A stretch of 64,000 nt of DNA, from contig NZ_WTYJ01000002.1 in NCBI RefSeq assembly GCF_009827305.1, forward strand, positions 186,001-250,000, read 5' to 3'. This document shows, piece by piece, positions 34,145-41,030 of the stretch. Positions within the stretch are counted from its first letter, which is position 1, and each line of letters opens with the position of its first letter. Made by a program: the position numbers and the translations under genes. A model generated the notes under the pieces. It was given only the letters and a program-made list of their open reading frames with translations. It had not been told where the DNA came from and ran no database searches. The stretch is from Croceibacterium xixiisoli (GTDB lineage: Bacteria; Pseudomonadota; Alphaproteobacteria; Sphingomonadales; Sphingomonadaceae).

Positions 34145-34942
34145 TCACACGCCTTTCGGACCGGTGAAGCCGACATGGGCCCCGCCGGCGTCCAGCGCGG
34201 TGAACACGAAATCGCCGCCCGGCACTTCGGTGATCGGGTGGGTGATCGTGCCGCCATGCGGCTTCACCAGCACCTCGGCATCGTCGATATTGTCGACGCC
34301 GAAGTATGGCAGCCAGTGCGGCGCCATGCCTTCGGGCACGATCGGGCAGATCGCGCCGATCACCACCTGATCGACATTGACGAACTGATACTGACCCAGA
34401 TCGCCCATCGGCATGCCGTCATCGGTGTTCCAGCCGAACAGCAGCTTGTAGAACCCGTCCGCCGCCGGGCCGTCCGTGGTGTTGAGCTCGTTCCAGCGGC
34501 AATGGCCGGCCAGATTGACGTCGAAGGCGGTGCTCTTCGCATCCGGATCATCGGCCGGCGGGGTGGGGGTCATGACATAGAATGTCGCCCCCTGCGGATC
34601 GCCCAGCATGGCCAGGCGGCCGGCGCCTGGCACGTCAGCGGGTTCCATCCACACCGATGCGCCCAGCTCGCGCGCCTTGGCCACGGCGGCATCGACATCG
34701 GCCACGGTGAAATAGGGGTACCAGGCGGGATTTACCCCATGCTGCGCCATTTCGGACGGGATGGGACCGGCAATCCCGGCCCCGCCACCATCGGCGCGGG
34801 TGATCATGCGATAGGGGATGCCGCTCGGCACATCCATCGGTGCATCGGCGATGTTCCAGCCCAGCGTGGCGCGATAGAGCGGCTCGACCGCGTCGACATC
34901 AGGCACGAGCAGTTCGTACCAGACGGGAAAACCGGCGATCAT
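34145..34942 (-). CDS. VOC family protein with two glyoxalase-like domains
   Basis: 265 residues with two tandem VOC modules: GFPVWYELLVPDVDAVEPLY and the second from AGHCRWNELNTTDGPAADGF. Each has a DPQGA- or KPHGG-type loop. Single-polypeptide pairs of this kind resemble CFP32/hydroxylase-type glyoxalases whose substrates are unknown. Its start is 1 bp from the DUF1428 stop, so they are certainly co-transcribed. Confidence 0.87.
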   Translation of the reverse strand: MIAGFPVWYELLVPDVDAVEPLYRATLGWNIADAPMDVPSGIPYRMITRADGGGAGIAGPIPSEMAQHGVNPAWYPYFTVADVDAAVAKARELGASVWMEPADVPGAGRLAMLGDPQGATFYVMTPTPPADDPDAKSTAFDVNLAGHCRWNELNTTDGPAADGFYKLLFGWNTDDGMPMGDLGQYQFVNVDQVVIGAICPIVPEGMAPHWLPYFGVDNIDDAEVLVKPHGGTITHPITEVPGGDFVFTALDAGGAHVGFTGPKGV

Positions 34943-34943
34943 C

Positions 34944-35306
34944 TCAGGCCTCCCGCACCATCAGCGGTTCGAAACCGCCGAAGATCATGCGCTTGCCGTC
35001 GAACGGCATGGTCGGGTCCATCGCTTCCATGCGCGGATCGGCCATCATCTTTTCATGGCTGGAATCGGCGGTCGCCTTGTCCGGCCAGATCATCCAGGAA
35101 AACACCACCTTCTCGCCCGGCTCCAACTTGACCGCGCGGCGGAAATCAGTGGTTTCGCCATCGGGCACATCGGCTTCCCAGGTTTCGACCTGGCTCTGTG
35201 CGCCGAAATCCTTGGCGATTTCCCAGAAGTCTTCCGACATCTTGAGATAGGCGGCCTTGTTGCCTTCGGGCACGGCGATCAGAAATCCCTGAATGTACAT
35301 TGTCAT
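34944..35306 (-). CDS. DUF1428 family protein
   Basis: 120 residues. MYIQGFLIAVPEGNKAAYLK, WEADVPDGETTDFRRAVK and FSWMIWPDKATAD are diagnostic for DUF1428, a dimeric alpha-beta barrel of unknown function. The start overlaps the GST stop by 4 bp. It is the third gene of the operon divergent from the HxlR-type regulator. Confidence 0.88.
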   Translation of the reverse strand: MTMYIQGFLIAVPEGNKAAYLKMSEDFWEIAKDFGAQSQVETWEADVPDGETTDFRRAVKLEPGEKVVFSWMIWPDKATADSSHEKMMADPRMEAMDPTMPFDGKRMIFGGFEPLMVREA

Positions 35307-35989
35307 TCTCCCACGGTTTGTTTGGTTTCAATGTCGGGATCGGCGGAAAAGGCGGCAATCTGCGCGGCCAGCGCGCGGCGGAATGCCGGCCGACCGGTGC
35401 CGCGCTCCAGATAGGCGGCCAGGGTGGGGAAGGGCTCCAGCCCCTCCCGGTCGAATTCGCGCATCACGGTGATCAGGGCGATGTCGGCGATGGAAAAATC
35501 CCCCGCCACCCATTCGCGGTCGCCTATGGCATCGGCCAGCTGCACCAGCCGCTGGCCGATCATTTCGCGCAGGATCGGCTTGCGCGCTTCCGCCCAATCC
35601 TCGCCGGCATGGAAAATCGTCACGCTGGCCTGTTCCATGGTCATGGGTTCCAGGCTGTTGTAGGCGGCGAACAGCCAGGCCAGCACATCGGCACGGGGTT
35701 GGCCGGACGGGGGCAGCAGCCGCCCGTCCTTTTCCGCCAGATGGATCAGGATGGCGCCGCTTTCGAACAGCTGGATTTCGCCATCATGGATCACCGGCAC
35801 CTGGCCGAACGGCTGTTCGGCATAATACCATCCGGGCCGATCGCGCGAACTGATCAGCCTTTCGCGATAGGGCAGGCCCAGTTCCTCGCACGCCCAGCGC
35901 GGGCGCAAATCGCGAACATAGCCACGGGCGAAATCGGGCACCCAGTCGAATGCGGTGATTTCCAGCGGGGCTGCGGGATCAATCGGCAT
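35303..35989 (-). CDS. Glutathione S-transferase family protein
   Basis: 228 residues with AGGAGGAGAC before the ATG, the strongest ribosome site of the operon. Motifs: RPRWACEELGLPYRERLIS, QPFGQVPVIHDGEIQLFESG with the Glu-Ser pair, and FSIADIALITVMREF. The longer N-terminus (ITAFDWVPDFARGYVRDL) and RPRW at the active-site position set it apart from the other GSTs here. Second gene of the operon. Confidence 0.88.
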   Translation of the reverse strand: MPIDPAAPLEITAFDWVPDFARGYVRDLRPRWACEELGLPYRERLISSRDRPGWYYAEQPFGQVPVIHDGEIQLFESGAILIHLAEKDGRLLPPSGQPRADVLAWLFAAYNSLEPMTMEQASVTIFHAGEDWAEARKPILREMIGQRLVQLADAIGDREWVAGDFSIADIALITVMREFDREGLEPFPTLAAYLERGTGRPAFRRALAAQIAAFSADPDIETKQTVGE

Positions 35990-36030
35990 TGTCTCCTCCT
36001 TCGCCAGTGGCCTGGATGCGGACGCCGGGA

Positions 36031-36456
36031 TTACATCTCCGGCGGTTGACCGTCGGCCAGCGCATCCATGTTCATCCAGGCATTTTCCCAGATATGCCCG
36101 TCCGGATCTTCGAAACTGCGGCCATACATGAAGCCATAATCCTGGTTCGGCGTGGGTGCCGCCTTGCCGCCAGCATCCACGGCCTTGCTCACGATCGCAT
36201 CCACCGCTTCCTTGCTGTCCTGACTCAAGCACAACATCACCTGGGCGGTGGTATGCGCATCGGGGATCTGCTTGGTGGTGAAGGTCTTCCAGAAATCATG
36301 CTTCAGCAGCATGACGATGATTTCATCCGACCACATCATCGCGGCGGCATTGTCATCGGTGAACTGCGGATTGTTGGTGAAACCCACAGCATCATAAAAC
36401 GCCATCGATTTGGCCAGATCCGTCACCGGCAAATTGATGAAAACCATGCGTGTCAT
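36031..36456 (-). CDS. VOC family protein, first gene of the seven-gene operon
   Basis: 141 residues. RMVFINLPVTDLAKSMAFYD and DYGFMYGRSFEDPDGHIWEN are the glyoxalase/bleomycin-resistance features, with Glu and His near the metal-binding positions. The subgroup is the extradiol-type lactoylglutathione-lyase-like proteins common in alphaproteobacteria. It starts 67 bp from the divergent HxlR-type regulator gene, so the shared gap should hold the promoters of both. Confidence 0.88.
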   Translation of the reverse strand: MTRMVFINLPVTDLAKSMAFYDAVGFTNNPQFTDDNAAAMMWSDEIIVMLLKHDFWKTFTTKQIPDAHTTAQVMLCLSQDSKEAVDAIVSKAVDAGGKAAPTPNQDYGFMYGRSFEDPDGHIWENAWMNMDALADGQPPEM

Positions 36457-36508
36457 CGTCTTGATCCTCTCCGATTCGGCGATTGCTTGATCTTTGTGCC
36501 CATCTGAG

Positions 36509-36543
36509 TTACCAAAAGCAACTATGAAGTTACAAAAAGAAAC
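36509..36543. promoter_or_regulatory. Direct repeats at the HxlR/VOC divergent promoter
   Basis: TTACCAAAAGCAAC at 36509-36522 and TTACAAAAAGAAAC at 36530-36543 match at 12 of 14 positions and are 21 bp apart, two helical turns. The second overlaps the first codons of the regulator gene. HxlR-type proteins are known to bind direct repeats, so this is a likely autoregulatory site. Confidence 0.55.
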
Positions 36544-37219
36544 CAAGCCGCATGGCAAGTGGTATGGGGATGCCTGCGGCACCGCCTTCGCCCTGGAACT
36601 GATCGGCGAGAGATGGTCGCTGCTGATCATACGCGAATTGATGCTCGGCGGGCGCCGCTTTTCCGATCTGCGCGCCAGCCTGCCCGGAATCTCGGCCAAG
36701 GTGCTGACCGAACGCATGGCCTCGATGGAAGAGATGGGCGTGCTCGCGCGGCGCAAGCTGCCACCGCCGGCAGCCGTGCAGATCTATGAGCTGACCGAAT
36801 GGGGCTATCTGGCCGAACCGGCAATTCAGGAACTGGGGCGCTGGGCGGCGCGATCGCCCGAACACAATCCGCAATTGCCGCTTTCGCCCGTGTCGCTGAT
36901 GCTGTCGATGCGCACCATGCTGGTGCCCGGCGCCATGGGCGATGCCAGCGGCACGATCGGCATTGGCGTGGGGGGCGATGAATTTCTGGCCGATCTGCAG
37001 GGCGGGCAATTGCCGGTGCGGCGCGGCCCGGCGGCAGAGGGCGATGCGGTGTTCCGCATGACGGCGCCCCTGCCGATGCTGCGGATGATCTATGGCCATC
37101 AACCGCTGGAAGATGTGGAGGCCAGCAGCGATCTGACCGTCACGGGCAACCGCGATCTGGCGCGCCGCTTCATTCAGTTGTTCGCGCTGCCGCCCAAGGT
37201 TGGGCAGCAGCGCGAGTAA
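36524..37219 (+). CDS. HxlR/DUF24-type regulator with a C-terminal extension and a single cysteine
   Basis: 231 residues. The winged helix-turn-helix is clear: GTAFALELIGERWSLLIIRE, LMLGGRRFSDLRASLPGISA and KVLTERMASMEEMGVLARR. Cys18, in GKWYGDACG, is the only cysteine and sits where DUF24 redox regulators such as HypR and QorR have their sensing thiol. After ~115 residues a second domain (FLADLQGGQLPVRRG ... LEDVEASSDLTVTGN) resembles an SCP2-like fold, seen fused to HxlR domains. It is divergent from a VOC-GST-DUF1428-VOC-VOC-RibD-GST operon. Sensing of electrophiles is an inference from the cysteine and context. Confidence 0.85.
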   Translation: MKLQKETKPHGKWYGDACGTAFALELIGERWSLLIIRELMLGGRRFSDLRASLPGISAKVLTERMASMEEMGVLARRKLPPPAAVQIYELTEWGYLAEPAIQELGRWAARSPEHNPQLPLSPVSLMLSMRTMLVPGAMGDASGTIGIGVGGDEFLADLQGGQLPVRRGPAAEGDAVFRMTAPLPMLRMIYGHQPLEDVEASSDLTVTGNRDLARRFIQLFALPPKVGQQRE

Positions 37220-37228
37220 GCGAGGGGA

Positions 37229-37870
37229 TCAGCCCTTCAGAGCAGCGAAAATGCTGGCTTCGCGTTCGGCCACCTGCTGCCAGGCGGCACGGGCCTGGAC
37301 GCGTTCCTGCCATGCGGCCAGCTTCGGGTGGCTGGCGGCATCGACCGTCCAGCCGCCATAGCCGATCGTCTTGAGCGAACAGGCCAGCGCGATATCCCCG
37401 ATCGAGAATTCGCCGCTCAGCCAGCCGTCGCTGCCCAGGATGCCCTCGAAATAGGCCAACGGCTTCTGGATCGCTTCTTCTGCCGCCACGGCGAGCGATT
37501 CATCGCCCGGCTTGCCGAACACCACGGGGTAGAGGAAGCGCTGGTGCACGATCGGCGCGCCGGCCGGGATCAGCACGGTATCGACCGCTTCATCCAGCCA
37601 GATCGCGCGGCCGCGGGCCTCTGCCTGGGCGGGGATCAGCGCCGGTGCGGGGTATTTGGCATCCAGATAGGCGACGATGGCGCTGGAATCCGAAACGCTG
37701 AATTCCCCATCGGCAAAACCGGGGATCTTGCCGAAGGGGCTGACTTTCAGGAATTCTTCGGTCGGCTGGCCGGGATTGGACGGCTCCCAATCGAATTCCA
37801 GCCCCTTTTCAGCCAGCGCGACGGCGGCCTTGCGGGTATAGGCGGACAGCGGAAAACCATAAAGCTTCAT
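37229..37870 (-). CDS. Glutathione S-transferase family protein
   Basis: 213 residues. MKLYGFPLSAYTRKAAVALA, SPFGKIPGFADGEFSVSDSS with the Asp-Ser variant of the glutathione contact, and FSIGDIALACSLKTIGYGG. It converges with the HxlR-type gene (9-bp gap) and lies 86 bp from the divergent cobS gene. It is not in the seven-gene operon but may belong to the same accessory block. The substrate is unknown. Confidence 0.88.
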   Translation of the reverse strand: MKLYGFPLSAYTRKAAVALAEKGLEFDWEPSNPGQPTEEFLKVSPFGKIPGFADGEFSVSDSSAIVAYLDAKYPAPALIPAQAEARGRAIWLDEAVDTVLIPAGAPIVHQRFLYPVVFGKPGDESLAVAAEEAIQKPLAYFEGILGSDGWLSGEFSIGDIALACSLKTIGYGGWTVDAASHPKLAAWQERVQARAAWQQVAEREASIFAALKG

Positions 37871-37956
37871 CGGTGGAACTCTCCCTTCGGCTGCCGGACC
37901 GGCAGTGCCCTTTGCTTGTTGCAGCACCTGCCGCGCCCGTCTAGTCATCGGCGGCG

Positions 37957-38940
37957 ATGAACGAAATGACCAGCAATCAGGGCGATTCCGGCACCGTAAT
38001 GGCGGTTCCCGATATCGAAGTGGATGTCCGCGAAGTATTCGGTGTCGATATCGACATGAAGGTTCCGGCCTTTTCCAAGGCTGACGACCGCGTGCCCGAT
38101 ATCGATGAAACCTATGTGTTCGATCCGGACACCACGCTGGCGATCCTGGCCGGCTTTGCCCACAACCGTCGCGTCATGGTGCAGGGCTATCACGGCACCG
38201 GCAAATCAACCCATATCGAACAGGTCGCCGCGCGGCTGAACTGGCCCTGCGTGCGGATCAATCTGGACGCGCATATCAGCCGTATCGATCTGGTCGGCCG
38301 CGACGCCATCGTGCTGCGCGACGGGCTGCAGGTCACCGAATTCCGCGAAGGCCTGCTGCCCTGGGCGCTGCAGCACCCGGTGGCGCTGGTGTTCGACGAA
38401 TATGACGCCGGCCGCCCGGATGTGATGTTCGTGATTCAGCGCGTGCTGGAACAGGCGGGCAAGCTGACCCTGCTCGATCAGAACCGCGTGATCCGGCCCA
38501 ACCCCTGGTTCCGCCTGTTCGCCACGGCCAACACGGTCGGGCTGGGTGACACCAGCGGGCTCTATCACGGCACCCAGGCGATCAACCAGGGCCAGATGGA
38601 CCGCTGGAACATCGTCGTCGGGCTCAACTATCTGCCGCAGGAAACCGAACGCGAAATCGTTGGCGCGAAGACCACGCTGGATGCCAAGCTGGTGGCCGAC
38701 ATGGTCCGCGTGGCCGATCTGTCGCGCCAGGGCTTCATCAATGGCGATATCTCCACCGTCATGAGCCCGCGCACCGTCATCACCTGGGCGCAGAACACCG
38801 AAATCTTCGGCGATCCGGGCTATTCCTTCCGCCTGAGCTTCCTCAACAAATGCGATGAGGCAGAACGCATGCTGGTGGCCGAATATTACCAGCGGGTGTT
38901 CGGCGTCGAACTGCCCGAAAGCGTCGTCGCCAAGGCGTAA
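37957..38940 (+). CDS. cobS: Cobaltochelatase AAA+ subunit CobS
   Basis: 327 residues. The AAA+ core has Walker [16 protein letters not shown], Walker [16 protein letters not shown] and sensor [16 protein letters not shown]. CobS works with CobT and CobN to insert cobalt into hydrogenobyrinate diamide in aerobic B12 synthesis. A CobT gene normally follows closely; here a WG-repeat protein gene comes next and no cobT is in the window. A second ATG at 37966 is possible. A nested hairpin (38960-38999) follows the stop. Confidence 0.95.
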   Translation: MNEMTSNQGDSGTVMAVPDIEVDVREVFGVDIDMKVPAFSKADDRVPDIDETYVFDPDTTLAILAGFAHNRRVMVQGYHGTGKSTHIEQVAARLNWPCVRINLDAHISRIDLVGRDAIVLRDGLQVTEFREGLLPWALQHPVALVFDEYDAGRPDVMFVIQRVLEQAGKLTLLDQNRVIRPNPWFRLFATANTVGLGDTSGLYHGTQAINQGQMDRWNIVVGLNYLPQETEREIVGAKTTLDAKLVADMVRVADLSRQGFINGDISTVMSPRTVITWAQNTEIFGDPGYSFRLSFLNKCDEAERMLVAEYYQRVFGVELPESVVAKA

Positions 38941-38959
38941 TTCGACTGGCGCAATCGAA

Positions 38960-38999
38960 AGGCAGGCGGCCCGTCCTGCGGGCCGATATCGCCCTGCCT
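38960..38999. other. Nested hairpin after cobS
   Basis: AGGCAGG at 38960-38966 pairs with CCTGCCT at 38993-38999, enclosing CGGCCCG-TCCTG-CGGGCCG. No T-run follows, so termination is uncertain, but it lies 20 bp after the cobS stop and before the WG-repeat gene. Confidence 0.45.
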
Positions 39000-39093
39000 G
39001 CACACTGTCTCGCCGGAATGGCGATTTGTGCTGCAATTTGAATTCGGCATTATATCTTCCCCTCTTGCGGCACATTGCCGCAGGGGGCTGGGC

Positions 39094-40896
39094 ATGCGTA
39101 AATCCATTGCGACGATTGTCAGTGCATTCGCATTGGCTCTGGGTTCGGCAAACGGTGCCCACGCTCGATCTCAAGTCCAATCTGAAATCCAGTCTGAAAT
39201 CCGGCTCAACGAACGCGTGCCCTTGTTCGGCTTTGTCGATCAATCCGGCCGGATCGTGCAGGCCCCCGTTTTTGAGGAGGCGCCGACGGAATTCAGTGGC
39301 GACTGGGTTGCTGTGCGCAAAAGCGGCAAATGGGGCTTCATCAATTTGCGCAGCGGTGAAGAAACCGGATGGAATTTCGACAAGGTCCGCAGCGCCGGTC
39401 AGCGCGAATTGTTTGTCCATGGCCCCGAACCTGTTGCGGTCGGTGATGCCTGGGGCTTCGTGAATGCGGAGGGGCGGATGGCGGCAGAACCGCAATTCGC
39501 CTTGGCGGACCCCTTCGGTGTGGACGGACTTGCCCGGGTGGGGCGGGCGGACCCGGCCGATGGCACGATGCGATATGGCTTCGTCGATCGATCCGGCAGG
39601 ATCGTGGTGCCCCCGATCTACACCGACGCGATGCCCTTCAGCGCCGGAATGGCGGTAGTAAAGATCGACGGGAAGAGCGGCGCCGTCGATACCCAGGGCC
39701 GGCAGATCATCGCGACAACCTTTTCGATCATCGGCAATTTTGCCGATAACGGGTTGGCCCCGGCGCGTTCGGATGGCCAAAGTCCGTTTGGATATATCGG
39801 CCGTGATGGTGCGTTCCGGATCCCCGCTCAGTTCTATTTCGCCGGCAGCTTCACTCCCTCGGAAACGCTGGGCGGAATGGACGCGCCGGATGGTCTCGCG
39901 CGCGTGGGCCTTCCTGATGGCCGCACCGGCTACATCGATGCGGCTGGCCAGGTGAAGGCCCGGTTTCCAGCCGATATGACGGCGCGGGGTATTTCCCCCA
40001 ATGGAATGGTGCTGATCGAAAGTCGGGATAGCAATATGTATGGCTATGCCGACCAATCGGGGCGACTGGTCATCGCGCCGCGTTTTACCGGGGCAGGGGC
40101 CTTTGCCGCCAACGGGCTGGCGCGTGTGCGGACGAACAACCGCCAAGGGTATATCGCCGCCGATGGTGCCTGGGCCGATCATGCGCCGCAACCGCCACCC
40201 AATCGTGGGCCGGTGCAGACGCTGTTGCAGGTGGAGGCGGAAGGATCGCAATATCTGATCGAAGCCGGCGCGGCGGCAGACGGGGGAACGGCGGTCGTTA
40301 CCCGCTTCGATCCACAACCAGCCGGCTTTGCCACCTTTAAATATTATGCGCCTCCGCTGGTGCTGGATGCCCGGAATTTCGGCGCCTGGCAGCTGGAGGT
40401 GGCATTGCCGGCGGTGCCAATGGAAACGACGCCGATGTGGCGCCGGGTCAAAGGGGTGATAGAGCTCAAACTTCAGACCACCGATCAGGTCGAATGGAAA
40501 ATAGCGACCACTGGTGATGTGCTGAGCGCGAGAGCCGAATTTCGCAATGGTGATCTTGCCCGTAACTTCTGGTTCTTCAGCAGCCCTTCCGTCCCCAACA
40601 ATGCGCATGATTTCATCGTGCAACTGGAAACGGATTTCCGCGCTTACATGCGAAAAGTGGAAGCCAGCCCAAACAGTACGCTGGTTCCCTCAACCGACCA
40701 GCAGGAGCGGGCGATTGCCGCATTGAAGGCGACCGAGGCCGATCTGGCCGAAGCGCTGCCTCCGACAAGCAAGCATATCGCGGAACTTTTCGGCACCTTG
40801 ACCGGTGTCGAGCAAAGGCCGCCCGATCCGGCACGCGCACCGCACAGCTATTGCGGGGAGAACGGTGTGTGCAGGGCATTTGGCCCTGATTACTGA
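39094..40896 (+). CDS. Secreted WG-repeat protein
   Basis: 600 residues with a signal peptide ending SANGAHARS. About eight WG-type units follow, for example GFVDQSGRIVQAPVFEE, WGFVNAEGRMAAEPQF, YGFVDRSGRIVVPPIY, YGYADQSGRLVIAPRF and QGYIAADGAW. The last ~200 residues form a separate region with FYRA-like repeats absent, rich in Thr and Pro and ending SYCGENGVCRAFGPDY. WG repeats are thought to mediate protein or ligand binding; no activity is visible. It lies in the place where cobT is often found. Codon use seems more AT-rich than cobS. Confidence 0.8.
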   Translation: MRKSIATIVSAFALALGSANGAHARSQVQSEIQSEIRLNERVPLFGFVDQSGRIVQAPVFEEAPTEFSGDWVAVRKSGKWGFINLRSGEETGWNFDKVRSAGQRELFVHGPEPVAVGDAWGFVNAEGRMAAEPQFALADPFGVDGLARVGRADPADGTMRYGFVDRSGRIVVPPIYTDAMPFSAGMAVVKIDGKSGAVDTQGRQIIATTFSIIGNFADNGLAPARSDGQSPFGYIGRDGAFRIPAQFYFAGSFTPSETLGGMDAPDGLARVGLPDGRTGYIDAAGQVKARFPADMTARGISPNGMVLIESRDSNMYGYADQSGRLVIAPRFTGAGAFAANGLARVRTNNRQGYIAADGAWADHAPQPPPNRGPVQTLLQVEAEGSQYLIEAGAAADGGTAVVTRFDPQPAGFATFKYYAPPLVLDARNFGAWQLEVALPAVPMETTPMWRRVKGVIELKLQTTDQVEWKIATTGDVLSARAEFRNGDLARNFWFFSSPSVPNNAHDFIVQLETDFRAYMRKVEASPNSTLVPSTDQQERAIAALKATEADLAEALPPTSKHIAELFGTLTGVEQRPPDPARAPHSYCGENGVCRAFGPDY

Positions 40897-41030
40897 GCGC
40901 CGGCTTGCCCATGCGGAACGGGCGGTCACCTTTCCCGGAGACTGGATGTTGTCTCAGCATTGGGCAATCCGATGAAAAACGGTTCTGAAAATTCTCGCCA
41001 TCACTGTATTGGTATTGTAATACACGGGCG

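Noticed and set aside
37957-38940. cobS as a MoxR-type general AAA+ protein
   Set aside because: The [15 protein letters not shown] and [17 protein letters not shown] segments and length fit CobS better than MoxR.
38206-40623. An 805-codon minus-strand frame across cobS and the WG-repeat gene
   Set aside because: It spans two real genes on the other strand and has no recognisable domain; typical antisense frame in high-GC DNA.
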